Source: Streptomyces sp. 11x1
Lineage (GTDB): Bacteria > Actinomycetota > Actinomycetes > Streptomycetales > Streptomycetaceae
Direction of reading: 5' to 3'
Length of the DNA stretch: 64,000 nucleotides
NCBI RefSeq assembly: GCF_032598905.1
Contig: NZ_CP122458.1
Location: forward strand, 2,604,001 to 2,668,000
Shown here: in pieces, positions 1-8,961 of the stretch
How the letters are laid out: each line of letters starts with the position of its first letter
Position numbering within the stretch: position 1 is the stretch's first letter
The notes under the pieces: model-generated
Seen by the model: only the letters and a program-made list of their open reading frames with translations
What the model was told of the DNA's origin: nothing
Databases searched by the model: none
Translations under genes and position numbers: made by a program

Positions 1-510
1 GAAGAGCCAGGCGACGAAGGGGGCCGCGAGGAAGGCCAGCCAGGTCAGCATGTTCTGGCCGCTGAGTACGTCCCCCAGCACGGGGATGTCCTCAATGCCG
101 GGCAGGGGGACCGTGGGCAGGGTTCCGCTCTTCAGGCCGGACGTGCCGCCCTTGTCGCCGAGGAGGGTGAAGACGGCGTAGGCGGTGCCGCCGGACGCGA
201 GCAGGTTGAGGCCGATGCCCGCGATGATCGCGTCGGCGCCCAGTTCGAGGCGGAGCGCGGCGAGGAGGACGCCGAGCAGGACGGCCACCGTCACGCCGGC
301 GAGGGCGCCGGCCGCGACCGACCCGCTGTAGCCGGCGACCAGCGCGCCCGTGCAGGCGGCGCTCAGCATCTGGCCCTCCAGGGCGATGTTGCTGATGCCG
401 GCGCGTTCGGCGACGAGTCCGCCCATGGCGGCGAGCAGATAGGGGGTGGCCACGCGCAGCACGGCCGCGAGGAAGGCGCTGCTGAGGACGACATCGAGAA
501 CGGAACTCAT
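1..510 (-). CDS. ABC transporter permease, nucleoside/BMP type (partial)
   Basis: Second inner-membrane permease of a BMP-type nucleoside importer. The gene runs off the left edge, so its C-terminus is missing and about 170 residues are visible. They are strongly hydrophobic, and the stretch reading GGLVAERAGISNIALEGQM near residue 30 is typical of YufQ/RbsC-like (BPD_transp_2) permeases. The ATG at 508-510 overlaps the TGA of the preceding permease (507-509) as ATGA, so the two are translationally coupled. It is the last visible gene of the transport operon that starts near 4578. Family assignment is secure; substrate (nucleosides) is inferred from neighbours. Confidence 0.9.
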   Translation of the reverse strand, partial: MSSVLDVVLSSAFLAAVLRVATPYLLAAMGGLVAERAGISNIALEGQMLSAACTGALVAGYSGSVAAGALAGVTVAVLLGVLLAALRLELGADAIIAGIGLNLLASGGTAYAVFTLLGDKGGTSGLKSGTLPTVPLPGIEDIPVLGDVLSGQNMLTWLAFLAAPFVAWLF

Positions 511-1847
511 CGGGCCTCCCCCTCACCGCGCGCACCACCGGGGTGTCCGTCGCCGTCCGCGTCGTGGGCGGCGCCCGGTCGGCCCTGCGGGTCCGTGCCG
601 CCACGGCGTCGGTCGCCGACGCGTCCGCCGGTCGCGGGAAGGCCGTGTGAGGCTCCGCCGACACCCGACCGGCCGTCGGTGTGCCCGCCGGCACTCGTCC
701 GGCCGTTCGAGGCAGCGCCGGTGACCGGTCGGCCCTGCGCGGCGGGCGCCGGGCCGCGGGCGAGGCGGCGTTTGAGGAGGTCCGGGAGGGCTTGGGCGGT
801 GACCAGGAGGACGATGACCGCCTGGATCACGACCACGATCTCCGTGCCCACGTCCGTCTGCTGTTCCATGATGTCTCCCCCGGCGCGCAGGTAGGAGTAG
901 AAGAGGCCGGCGACCACGACGACCAGCGGGTTGTTCCGGGCGAGCAGCGCCACCACGATCCCCTCGAAGGCGAGGCTCCCGGCGAGCCCGGGTTCGAGGC
1001 GCCCGTACACGCCCTGCACGAGATGCGCTCCGGCCAGGCCCGCGACGGCCCCGCCGATCACGAAGCTCCACTCGATCGCGCGGGGCACCCGGATGCCGCC
1101 GTACTCGGCGAAGTGCGGATTGGACCCGGTCATCCGGATGCGGTAGCCGAGCGGGGTACGGGTGACGAGCAGCCACAGGGCGACAGCGGTGAGCAGCATC
1201 AGCAGGAAACCGACGTTGGCACGGCCGAAGGGGATGCCGAGCCATTCGGTGAGGGGGGTCAGCGCGGAGTCCGGCTGGATGCGCTCCGAGTGGACCGCGC
1301 TGCTGCCGGGCTCCTTCAACGGGCCGTTCACCAGGTAGTCGTAGACGCGTACGACGATGGCGTTGAGCATCAGCGTCGCCACGATCTCGTTGGCGCCGAG
1401 CCGTGCCTTCATCGAGCCGGGCACGAAGCCCATGCCGGCCCCGGCGGCCGCCGCGGCGACCAGCGGGACGAGCACGACGGCGACGGGCGGCAGCGGCAGG
1501 AAGATCGCGACGGTGGCCGCCGCGAGCGCGCCCGCGTACAGCTGGCTCTCGGCGCCCAGGCTGATCTGGCGGGCCCGGAAGGGGATGGCCACCGACAGGC
1601 CGAGCAGGGTGAGTGTGGTGGCGTCCTCCAGCCAGCGGCCGACGCGGAAGGAGCGCTCCAACGGGCCGGTGAGCAGGGCCTCGTAGGCGGCGACCGGGTC
1701 CTTGCCGGTGGCGAGGATCACGAGGAAGCCGATGACGAGGGCCACCAGGACGGTCGCCAGGGTCATGCTGAGGTCGACGGCGAGGCCCCGGCGCCGGGTG
1801 GCCCGGTACTCCCGGCGGTCCTCGCTCTCGATGAGGGTGCTGGTCAT
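507..1847 (-). CDS. ABC transporter permease, nucleoside/BMP type
   Basis: First inner-membrane permease of the importer, 446 aa, YufP-like (BPD_transp_2). It has about ten hydrophobic segments and a cytoplasmic N-terminus. It contains the family-like GANEIVATLMLNAI stretch near residues 150-165. The C-terminal 70 residues are an unusual low-complexity Gly/Arg/Thr-rich tail that follows the last membrane segment. The ATG at 1845-1847 overlaps the stop of the ATPase gene. It would form the membrane channel with the permease at 1-510, energised by the double ATPase upstream. Confidence 0.9.
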   Translation of the reverse strand: MTSTLIESEDRREYRATRRRGLAVDLSMTLATVLVALVIGFLVILATGKDPVAAYEALLTGPLERSFRVGRWLEDATTLTLLGLSVAIPFRARQISLGAESQLYAGALAAATVAIFLPLPPVAVVLVPLVAAAAAGAGMGFVPGSMKARLGANEIVATLMLNAIVVRVYDYLVNGPLKEPGSSAVHSERIQPDSALTPLTEWLGIPFGRANVGFLLMLLTAVALWLLVTRTPLGYRIRMTGSNPHFAEYGGIRVPRAIEWSFVIGGAVAGLAGAHLVQGVYGRLEPGLAGSLAFEGIVVALLARNNPLVVVVAGLFYSYLRAGGDIMEQQTDVGTEIVVVIQAVIVLLVTAQALPDLLKRRLARGPAPAAQGRPVTGAASNGRTSAGGHTDGRSGVGGASHGLPATGGRVGDRRRGGTDPQGRPGAAHDADGDGHPGGARGEGEAR

Positions 1848-3448
1848 CAGGGGGTCGCCTTCCCGGAGTCGCCGGAACCGTGGTCGTCCAGCCCGGCTCT
1901 CAGCCGCTGCGGTGCGTGGTGTTCGACGCCGAGCATGTACAGGCCGACCCGCTTCTCGGTGAGGTCGGTCGTGTCGTCGAAGCGGCCGACGAGCCGGCCG
2001 TCCTTGAGGACGAGCAACCGGTCGGAGAGGGCGAGGAGTTCGGTGAGGTCGGCGGAGATGAGGAGGACCGCCGCGCCCGCGTCGCGGGCGGCGACGAGAC
2101 GCTCGTACATGAAGCGCATGGCGCCGATGTCCACGCCGCGGGTGATCTGGGAGGCGATCAACAGCCGTGGTCCGGCGGAGAGTTCGCGGGCGACGACGAC
2201 CTTCTGCAGGTTGCCGCCGGACAGCGCGCGCACCGGCACGGACGGGTCGGGTGTGCGGATGGCGTAGTCCGCGACGAGCCGTTCGGCGTGGGCGCGTACG
2301 GCGGCGGGGCGCAGGACGCCTCGGCGGGCGAGGGGCGGGCGGTCGTGCCGGTCGACGACGAGGTTGTCGGCGATGGACTCGTCCAGCGCGGCCCCGTCGT
2401 GGAGGCGGTCCTCGGGGACGTATCCGATGCCGGCCCGGCGGTGTCCGGCGACGTCGAGCCCGGCGGTGTCGGTGTCACCGACGCGTACCGTGCCCGAGCC
2501 CGGTCGCCGCAACCCGGCGAGGATCTCGGCGAGTTCGGTCTGCCCGTTGCCCTCGATACCGGCCACGCCGACGATCTCGCCGGCGGCGACGTCGAAGTCG
2601 ATGCCGTGCAGGGACTGCCCGGTCGGGGCGGCGTAGCCCAGGTCCCGCACCCGCAGCGCGGTGGCGGCGCGCCGGGCCGGGGCGCGGTCGACGTCGAGGG
2701 TCATCTCGCGGCCGACCATCATCGCGGCGAGTTCACGCTCGGAGGTGTCGGCGGTGGCGACGGTTCCGACGAGGGCGCCGGCCCGCATCACGCTCACCCG
2801 GTCGCTGATCTCCCGCACCTCGCGCAGCTTGTGGGAGATGAACAGCACGGTCATCCCGCCGTCGCGCAGGCGTCGTACGGCGGCGAAGAGGTCCTCCGTC
2901 TCCTGTGGGGTGAGGACCGCGGTCGGCTCGTCCAGGATCAGTGTCCGGGCCCGGCGGTGGAGGGCCTTGAGGATCTCGGCGCGCTGGCGCATGCCGACCG
3001 ACACCTCGTCGATACGGGCCAGCGGGTCGACGGCGAGTCCGGCCTCCTCGGCGAGCCGGGCGGTGGCCTCGACGGCCGCCTGGGCGTCGACCAGACCCCG
3101 TCGGCCGGGCTCGACGCCGAGGACGACGTTCTGGGCGACGGTGAAGGACGGCACCAGCATCAGGTTCTGGTGGACCATGCCGACACCGAGCGCGATCGCG
3201 GACGCCGGGCCGCGCAGTACGCGGGGCCGGCCGCCGATCAAGATCTCGCCGGAGGTGGGCTGCTCCAGGCCGTAGAGCAGCTTCATCAGCGTGGACTTGC
3301 CCGCTCCGTTCTCGCCGACGACCGCGCGGATCTCACCGACCGGTACGTCGAGGTCGACGCCCCGGACCGCGCGGACGCCGTTCGCGTACGTCTTGGTGAC
3401 CGCGCGGGTGGCGACGGCGGGCCCGGCCGGGTCCCATGACTCGTTCAT
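1847..3448 (-). CDS. ABC transporter ATP-binding protein (double domain, sugar/nucleoside type)
   Basis: 533-aa ATPase with two tandem ABC domains, as in YufO/RbsA/MglA. The N-terminal domain has a canonical Walker A (GENGAGKST, about residues 45-53) and Walker B (LILDEPTAVL). The C-terminal domain has the degenerate P-loop typical of these proteins (GIEGNGQTE) and LSGGNLQKVV as its signature. It energises import by the two downstream permeases. ATG at 3448 gives MNESWDPAG; the SD is weak. It lies 29 bp after the lipoprotein gene and overlaps the permease gene, so it is part of one operon. Confidence 0.95.
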   Translation of the reverse strand: MNESWDPAGPAVATRAVTKTYANGVRAVRGVDLDVPVGEIRAVVGENGAGKSTLMKLLYGLEQPTSGEILIGGRPRVLRGPASAIALGVGMVHQNLMLVPSFTVAQNVVLGVEPGRRGLVDAQAAVEATARLAEEAGLAVDPLARIDEVSVGMRQRAEILKALHRRARTLILDEPTAVLTPQETEDLFAAVRRLRDGGMTVLFISHKLREVREISDRVSVMRAGALVGTVATADTSERELAAMMVGREMTLDVDRAPARRAATALRVRDLGYAAPTGQSLHGIDFDVAAGEIVGVAGIEGNGQTELAEILAGLRRPGSGTVRVGDTDTAGLDVAGHRRAGIGYVPEDRLHDGAALDESIADNLVVDRHDRPPLARRGVLRPAAVRAHAERLVADYAIRTPDPSVPVRALSGGNLQKVVVARELSAGPRLLIASQITRGVDIGAMRFMYERLVAARDAGAAVLLISADLTELLALSDRLLVLKDGRLVGRFDDTTDLTEKRVGLYMLGVEHHAPQRLRAGLDDHGSGDSGKATP

Positions 3449-3477
3449 CTCAAGGCCGTTCGGGGTGGGTGCGGGGG

Positions 3478-4578
3478 TCAGAAGGCGCTGGGGACCGTGA
3501 GGGAACCGGACTTCACGCGGTCGGCCGCCTTCTGGAGCTCGGTACGGATCTTCTCCGGCACGATCTCCTGGAAGTGGGCGTCGTCGACGTAACCGACCGC
3601 GTCCTCGGCGAGACCGACGCTCTGCACGGCGCCGTACTTCACGGCGTCCTTCTTGTCGTCCTCGGCGGCCTGGTAGAGGGCGTTGCCGACGTTCTTGAGG
3701 ATCGAGGTGACGACGGTGTTCTTCTGCGCGTTGTCGGTGAGGGTCTGGTACTGGTCGGAGTCGACGCCGAAGGTGTAGCGGCCGGCGCTCGCGGCCGACT
3801 CGAAGGTGCCGAGCCCGGAGAGCCCCGCGACCGGCCAGACGAGGGCGGCGCCCTGCCCGTACATCGCGGTGGAGATCTCCTTGCCCTTGGCGGGGTCGCC
3901 GAAGGGCTTGTCGCCGCCGACGTACTGGGTGAGGACGTCGGAGTTCTTGCCGCCGGCCGCCTTGAACCCGGCCTTGAATCCGACGATGAAGTCCTCGATG
4001 ACGGGGATCTTCACGCCTCCCACGACGCCGACCTTGTTCAGGGATTCGGCTCCCTTGAGGGCTTTCTCGGCGACCAGCTTCTCGGCGAGGAATCCGGCCA
4101 GATAACCGCCCTCGTTCTGTTTGAAGGTCACCGAGTAGACGTTCTCACACTTGTTGGAACAGCCGTTCTTGCCGGAGTAGTCGACGGCCGAGTCGAACAC
4201 CCAGAACTTCTTGTCCGGGTACTGCGGGGCGAGTTCACCGATGTAGTCGGTGACGTCGAAGGTGCCGGCCGCGAGGATGTCGTAGTCGTCGGCCGCCGCC
4301 GCGTCCTCGAATCCCGGCTCCCACTTGGTGCGGTCCGAGCCCAGCTCCACCACCTTCAATTCGTACCCCAGCTCGCTCTCGGCCCGCTTGAGCCCCTCGT
4401 ACGCGGAGTCGAAGAACGACTTGTCGCCGAGCCCGCCGTTGACCACCAATTTGATCCGGGGCTTTCCGGAGGAGGCCGCCCCGGAATCGTCGGACCCCGA
4501 TCCCCCGCACGCGCTCAGCACCAGCATTCCCGCCACTGCGGCGGCGGCGCCCGGTCCGTAACTACGGCGAATTCTCAT
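3478..4578 (-). CDS. BMP family substrate-binding lipoprotein
   Basis: Extracytoplasmic solute-binding protein of the BMP/Med family (PnrA-like), 366 aa, expected to bind purine nucleosides. It has a lipoprotein signal: basic MRIRRS start, hydrophobic stretch and lipobox LSAC near residue 25, followed by a Ser/Gly-rich linker. The body carries BMP-like strings such as LVVNGGLGDKSFFDSAYEG. I chose ATG 4578 because AGGAGG lies 9 nt upstream; an in-frame ATG at 4599 lacks such a site. The first gene of the importer operon, it is preceded by a long leader and a LacI-type operator at 4709. Confidence 0.93.
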   Translation of the reverse strand: MRIRRSYGPGAAAAVAGMLVLSACGGSGSDDSGAASSGKPRIKLVVNGGLGDKSFFDSAYEGLKRAESELGYELKVVELGSDRTKWEPGFEDAAAADDYDILAAGTFDVTDYIGELAPQYPDKKFWVFDSAVDYSGKNGCSNKCENVYSVTFKQNEGGYLAGFLAEKLVAEKALKGAESLNKVGVVGGVKIPVIEDFIVGFKAGFKAAGGKNSDVLTQYVGGDKPFGDPAKGKEISTAMYGQGAALVWPVAGLSGLGTFESAASAGRYTFGVDSDQYQTLTDNAQKNTVVTSILKNVGNALYQAAEDDKKDAVKYGAVQSVGLAEDAVGYVDDAHFQEIVPEKIRTELQKAADRVKSGSLTVPSAF

Positions 4579-4621
4579 CACTGCCGACCTCCTGATCATT
4601 TTTTCCTTCTTTCTCTGTCCG

Positions 4622-4676
4622 CAGTCTTGCGTCTTCTGTCTTCTGACATCTGGCTTCTGACTTCTGACTTCCGTCC
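4622..4676 (-). repeat. Purine-rich degenerate tandem repeat in the leader of the BMP operon
   Basis: Read on the minus strand, the leader between the operator and the lipoprotein start holds several tandem copies of a 7-8-nt unit resembling GTCAGAA, with small variations, then an A/G-rich stretch running into the SD. Its composition is far less GC-rich than the surroundings. It may set mRNA structure or stability, or be recent slippage; nothing decides between these. Confidence 0.6.
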
Positions 4677-4708
4677 GCTGTTCTCGCTGACAGCGACAGT
4701 AGGAAGTA

Positions 4709-4720
4709 CAAAACGTTTTG
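4709..4720. promoter_or_regulatory. LacI-family operator, CAAAACGTTTTG
   Basis: Perfect 12-bp palindrome with the central CG and flanking A/T tracts typical of LacI/GalR operators. It lies 131 bp upstream of the BMP lipoprotein start, between the phosphorylase stop and the importer operon. An identical copy lies at 8962-8973 in front of the amidohydrolase-lacI unit. The regulator at 6524-7579 is the obvious ligand-responsive partner. Confidence 0.85.
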
Positions 4721-4762
4721 GCTACGCCGAACGGTTTCTGTTTGATTTCTTCCCGGGGAATT

Positions 4763-5590
4763 TCAGCCGTCGGCCCGCAGCGCGGCCGCGGCGATGCGGA
4801 CGGCACGGTCGAACCCGGTCTCCCGGTCCGCGGCGGACAGGGCCGCGCCGGTGCGCACGTGGTCCGACACGGTCAGGACAGCGAGCGCCTCGCCGCCCTC
4901 CGCCGCGGCCACGGCGTACAGCCCGGCCGCCTCCATCTCGACGGCGAGGGTGCCCCGGCGTTCGAGGGCGTCGAGGACCGCGGGCCGGTCGAGGTAGAAG
5001 TGGTCGCTGGAGAACACGGGGCCGATGTGCACGGCTGGACGGTCCGAGCGGCCCGGTCCGCCCGGTTCCTCCGCCTCGACGGCGTTCGCCGCGTCGACGG
5101 CCGCGCGCAGCGGCCGGTAGGAGGCGGCCAGGGAGAGGGTCACACCGTCCACCAGGAGGCGGCTGACGCTGGAGTCGGTGTGCGCGGCGGAGGCGATGAC
5201 GACGTCCCGGAGGGCGACCGAGGTGGTCAGCGCGCCCGCCGTGCCGACCCGGACGATCCGGCGGACCCCGTAGTGCCGGAACAGCTCCGTCGCGTAGATC
5301 GACATCGACGGGATGCCCATGCCGGAGGCGAGCACCGACATCGGTACGCCCCCGTACGTGCCGGTGTACCCGAGGATGCCGCGCACCTCGGTGACGAGCC
5401 GCGCGCCGTCGAGCACCGTCTCGGCGATCCGCCGGGCCCGCCGGGGGTCGCCGGGCATCAGCACAAGGGGGGCGAAGTCGCCGGAGGCGGCGGAGATGTG
5501 GGGGGTGCCGACGGACGCCGGAGTGCCGACAGGCACGGGCACGGGCACGGGCCCGGGTACGGGTACGGGTACGGCCTCGGCGGCCGTCAC
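4763..5590 (-). CDS. Purine nucleoside phosphorylase, DeoD-type
   Basis: 275-aa member of the PNP/uridine phosphorylase family, which splits nucleosides with phosphate into base and ribose-1-phosphate in the cytoplasm. After an odd N-terminal extension, the sequence GTPHIS...GDFAPLVLMPGDPRRA matches the DeoD start. SGMGIPSMSIYATEL and VEMEAAGLYAVAA carry substrate-binding features (Met/Glu of the ribose pocket), and SDH near the C-terminus holds the catalytic Asp. The GTG at 5588-5590 has GGAGGAG upstream and overlaps the stop of the amidotransferase-like gene as GTGA. About 25 extra N-terminal residues are Val-Pro repeats not expected in the family. Confidence 0.9.
   Translation of the reverse strand: MTAAEAVPVPVPGPVPVPVPVGTPASVGTPHISAASGDFAPLVLMPGDPRRARRIAETVLDGARLVTEVRGILGYTGTYGGVPMSVLASGMGIPSMSIYATELFRHYGVRRIVRVGTAGALTTSVALRDVVIASAAHTDSSVSRLLVDGVTLSLAASYRPLRAAVDAANAVEAEEPGGPGRSDRPAVHIGPVFSSDHFYLDRPAVLDALERRGTLAVEMEAAGLYAVAAAEGGEALAVLTVSDHVRTGAALSAADRETGFDRAVRIAAAALRADG
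5532..5573. repeat. Hexanucleotide tandem repeat (7 units) inside the phosphorylase gene
   Basis: On the plus strand there are three GGCACG, one GGCCCG and three GGTACG units in a row. On the coding strand they give a Val-Pro dipeptide run near the N-terminus. The unit is a multiple of three, so copy-number change would keep the frame. Confidence 0.9.
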
Positions 5591-6336
5591 AGCTCCTCCC
5601 CCGCGAGCCAGCGGACGAGGCGGTCCCACAGTTCCGCGTAGCCGTCCCATTCCAGGAACGGGGGCGGGGCCCAGTGCGGGGCGACGTCGGAGGTGAAGGC
5701 GGCCGAGCGGCCCGTGCCGTGGTCGCCGACGGCCAGCAGCGGATGCCCGGCGCACTCGGCGAGCAGCGCCGCCTCCGGTCGTACGGCGACCTCGTTGAGG
5801 CCGAGGAGCGCGGGCCAGGCACGGTCGAGTCCGGCGACGACGGGGTGCCCTCCCACCACCTCGGGGACGGCCCCAGCCGGCAGCTCCACCCGGTCGTCGC
5901 GGTCGAGCATCGTCACCGGCAGGGCGGCGGCCAGCGGCGTACGCCCCCAGCGCGCGCGGGCGTCGATGCCGCTGAAGGTCAGATAGCCGCCGATCATCAG
6001 CACGCCTCCGCCGCGCTCGACGAAGTCCCGCACCAGCTCCGAGCGGTCGGGGGCGGGCTCGGACCGGTTGAAAGTCTCCGGCGGCAGCTGGAAGCTGTTC
6101 GCGCCGACATCGCTGATGACCACGACGTCGAACGCGTCGAAGCCGTCGGCGGTGTCCGGGACCCGCGTGGGTATCTCGTGCGCGGGCACGTACGTGACGT
6201 CGTGGCCGCGTGAACGCAGCGCGTCGAGGAAGACGCCGCCGCCCTCGGTGTACTCGGCGGTGTGAAAGGCGTCGAAGCCCTTCTGATGGACCGTGTACGT
6301 GAACCAGGACTCGCCGACGACGAGGACTCTGGGCAT
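5587..6336 (-). CDS. Glutamine amidotransferase-like protein (PF07090/DUF1355 type)
   Basis: 249-aa cytoplasmic protein with a class I glutamine-amidotransferase-like flavodoxin fold. Sequence landmarks are MPRVLVVGESWFTYTVHQKG at the start, VVVISDVGANSF near residue 95 and GGGVLMIGGYLTFSG near residue 130. I see no clear nucleophilic Cys in an elbow, so catalysis is uncertain. It sits between the LacI gene and the phosphorylase, with its stop overlapping the phosphorylase start, so a role in the same nucleoside or sugar pathway is likely. The precise reaction is unknown. Confidence 0.8.
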   Translation of the reverse strand: MPRVLVVGESWFTYTVHQKGFDAFHTAEYTEGGGVFLDALRSRGHDVTYVPAHEIPTRVPDTADGFDAFDVVVISDVGANSFQLPPETFNRSEPAPDRSELVRDFVERGGGVLMIGGYLTFSGIDARARWGRTPLAAALPVTMLDRDDRVELPAGAVPEVVGGHPVVAGLDRAWPALLGLNEVAVRPEAALLAECAGHPLLAVGDHGTGRSAAFTSDVAPHWAPPPFLEWDGYAELWDRLVRWLAGEEL

Positions 6337-6523
6337 GGACGAACCGACTTTCTCTCAGGGGGGATTCAGAGGTGCTCGGAGAGGGCGTTCGGAGGTGCTC
6401 GGGGGTGTGTTCCTCGCCGTGTCCGGGCGCCTCGGGGCACAGGGACATGGCCGCGTGGCGCGGCGACGGTGACGACGGGACGGTGACGCTGACGGTGACG
6501 GAAGCGGTGAAGGTGACGGTGGT

Positions 6524-7579
6524 TCAGCGGGCGGCGGGGGGTGCCGTGCTCCCCCGTACCTTCAGTTCGACGGGGAGGGTGTGCCGGGACGCGGGCGGGA
6601 CCTCGCCCCGGGAGACGTACTGGAGGAGTTGCGCGGTGGCGGTGCGCCCGACGTCGTAGGCGGGCTGGTGGACGGTGGTCAGCGACGGGTTGATCAGCGA
6701 GGCGGCCCGGATGTCGTCGAAGCCGACGACGGACAGGTCTTCCGGCACGGACAGCCCTGCCTCGCGCAGCGCGGCGAGCGCGCCGAACGCCATCAGGTCG
6801 TTGGCCGCGAACACGGCGGTGCGGTCCGCGAGTCCGCCGTCGTCGAGCAGTTCGGCGACCAACCGGTACCCGGACTCCTCCTTGAAGTCGCCCGTCCGCT
6901 CGACGACATCGCCGTGGAAGGCCTGGCGGAAGCCGTGCGCGCGGGCCGCCCCGCTCCTCAGGTCGCGGGGGCCGGTCAGCATCAGGGCCCGGCGGTGGCC
7001 GAGCGCCCGCAGATGCTCGCCGACCAGCCGGCCGCCCACCTCGTGGTCGGCGCTGGCGATGAGCGCCCCGCTCAGGCCCTCCACCTCCTCGTCGGCGAGC
7101 GCGATCGGGAACTTGCCCATCAGCGCCTCCAGCCGCCTCCGGGACGGGGGCGACCCAGAGGCGTACACCATGCCGTCGATGAACCGGCTGCGGATCATGC
7201 CGAGGTAGCGGTCCTCGCGGTCGGCGTCGAACTCGGTGTTGCACAGGATCAGCCCGTACCCGAGGTCGTGGGCGGCGTCCTCGGCGCCTTTGGCCAGCTC
7301 GGCGAAGAAGGTGTTGCTGATGTCCGGGATCAGCAGGCCGATCACGGAGGTGGCACCGGCCTGGAGGCTGCGGGCCAGCGACGCGGGCACGTACCCGAGC
7401 CGGTTGACGACGCTGCGCACCCGGGCGGCGGTCTGTTCGTTGACGGGCCGGTTCCCGCTCAGCACGTGCGAGACGGTGGTGGGGCTCACCCCGGCCGCCG
7501 CGGCGACGTCCTTGATGGAGGCGGCCCGGCGCACGGCGGGACGGTCGTGGGCGGTGTCGCGGGTCAGATCACGGGTCAT
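6524..7579 (-). CDS. LacI-family transcriptional regulator of the nucleoside regulon
   Basis: 351 aa. The N-terminal LacI helix-turn-helix (SIKDVAAAAGVSPTTVSHVL, about residues 21-40) is followed by the hinge (SLARSLQAGATSVIGLLIPD) and a periplasmic-binding-protein-like effector domain. ATG at 7579 lies inside the 3' end of the amidohydrolase gene (11-bp overlap), so it is co-transcribed and probably autoregulated through the operator at 8962. The second copy at 4709 would let it control the importer. Effector is unknown; a nucleoside or a ribose derivative fits. Confidence 0.92.
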   Translation of the reverse strand: MTRDLTRDTAHDRPAVRRAASIKDVAAAAGVSPTTVSHVLSGNRPVNEQTAARVRSVVNRLGYVPASLARSLQAGATSVIGLLIPDISNTFFAELAKGAEDAAHDLGYGLILCNTEFDADREDRYLGMIRSRFIDGMVYASGSPPSRRRLEALMGKFPIALADEEVEGLSGALIASADHEVGGRLVGEHLRALGHRRALMLTGPRDLRSGAARAHGFRQAFHGDVVERTGDFKEESGYRLVAELLDDGGLADRTAVFAANDLMAFGALAALREAGLSVPEDLSVVGFDDIRAASLINPSLTTVHQPAYDVGRTATAQLLQYVSRGEVPPASRHTLPVELKVRGSTAPPAAR

Positions 7580-8942
7580 AGTGCTGCACCGCCCTGCCGT
7601 GCGAGGTGTCGAGGATCCGTGCGACGCGCGCGTCCGCGTCGGCGAGCATTGCGGGTTCGTCGACGGTGAGGAGCCGTCCGTCGCGCATCAGCACCCGCCC
7701 GTCGACGATCACCGTGCGGACGTCGGCGGCACGGGCACTGTAGACGAGCGCGGCACGCGGGTCGTGCAGCGGACGGCAGTGCGGGCCGGACAGATCGGTG
7801 AGGACGATGTCGGCGCGCATGCCCGGCTCCAGCGCGCCGATCCGGTCCTGGAGCCCCAGGGCCCGGGCCCCGCCCCGCACGGCCGTCCGCAGGGTGTCGG
7901 ACACCGTCATCCAGGTGGCGTCCCGCACCGCCTGCTTCTGCGTGAGCGCGACCAGCCGCAGCGCCTCCCACACGTCCAGGGTGTTGTGCCCGGCGGCCCC
8001 GTCGGTGCCTACGGCCACCGTGATCCCGGCGCCCAGCAGGTCGCGGACCGGGGTCAGCGGGGACAGCGCGTGCTTGAGGTAGACCTTGGGGCAGCAGGCA
8101 ACAGCCGTCCGGTCCGCGTACTCGGCCAGCAGCGGCAGGTCCCGCTCGACGATCCCGCAGCCGTGCGCGATGAGGGCACCCGCGTCCAGGACACCGGTGT
8201 CGTGCAGCACCCGGATCGGGGTGATCCCTCGCCGCTCCAGGCTGGACTCCGTCTGCTCCAGGTGCTCGGCGGCATGGATGTGCACGCGCACCCCGAGCCG
8301 CCGGGCGTGGTCGGCGAGGGTCCGCAGGTCCCGGTCGTCGACGGTGTAGGGGGCGTGCGGCCCGAGCGAGACGGTCACGCGGCCGTCGGCCCCGCCGTGC
8401 CAGGTCTCGGCGAAGGCGACGGTGGCCTCCAGCGCCTGGGCGCCGCCACTGCTGAAGTAGGTGGGCGCGATGTCGGCGCGCAGCCCCGCCTCGGCCACCG
8501 CCTCGGCGATGCCCTCGGGGAAGAAGTAGTGGTCCGCGAAGGTGGTGACGCCCGACCGGATCATCTCCGCACAGGCCAGCAGCGCGCCGGCCCGCACGTC
8601 CTCGGCGGTCAGGTTGGACTCCATCGGCCACACCCGGTCGTTGAACCACCCCTCGACCGTCACGTCCTCGGCCGCGCCCCGCATCAGCACCATCGGGCTG
8701 TGCGTGTGCGCGTTCACCAGACCGGGCAGGGCCAGCAGCCCTCGCCCGTCGACCACCTCCGTGCCCGGCTCGTCCGGGCGCTCCGCCTCCGTCGGCCGGA
8801 CCTCCACGATGACGCCGTCCGCCACCACGATGTCCCGCGCGGGCAGGACGTCGCACTCGCCCTCCACGGGGACACGCAGCACGTCACAGCCGCGCACGAG
8901 GAGGCGGGGGCGGGTGACGGAAGGGGACGTTCTGTCGCTCAT
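7569..8942 (-). CDS. Amidohydrolase, nucleobase/nucleoside deaminase type (MtaD/SsnA-like)
   Basis: 457-aa TIM-barrel metal-dependent amidohydrolase. Metal ligands are visible: HTH in GLVNAHTHSPMVLMRG, a His in VRVHIHAAEHLEQTE, HG in LIAHGCGI and the catalytic Asp in GTDGAAGHNTLD. This pattern fits the MtaD/SsnA/8-oxoguanine deaminase branch, which deaminates purine rings. ATG 8942 (MSDRTSPSV) was chosen because the sequence further upstream is the promoter/operator region. There is no good SD and the predicted leader is very short. First gene of the lacI operon. Exact substrate not resolvable. Confidence 0.85.
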   Translation of the reverse strand: MSDRTSPSVTRPRLLVRGCDVLRVPVEGECDVLPARDIVVADGVIVEVRPTEAERPDEPGTEVVDGRGLLALPGLVNAHTHSPMVLMRGAAEDVTVEGWFNDRVWPMESNLTAEDVRAGALLACAEMIRSGVTTFADHYFFPEGIAEAVAEAGLRADIAPTYFSSGGAQALEATVAFAETWHGGADGRVTVSLGPHAPYTVDDRDLRTLADHARRLGVRVHIHAAEHLEQTESSLERRGITPIRVLHDTGVLDAGALIAHGCGIVERDLPLLAEYADRTAVACCPKVYLKHALSPLTPVRDLLGAGITVAVGTDGAAGHNTLDVWEALRLVALTQKQAVRDATWMTVSDTLRTAVRGGARALGLQDRIGALEPGMRADIVLTDLSGPHCRPLHDPRAALVYSARAADVRTVIVDGRVLMRDGRLLTVDEPAMLADADARVARILDTSHGRAVQHYDP

Positions 8943-8961
8943 GCGACACAAGCTAGATATC

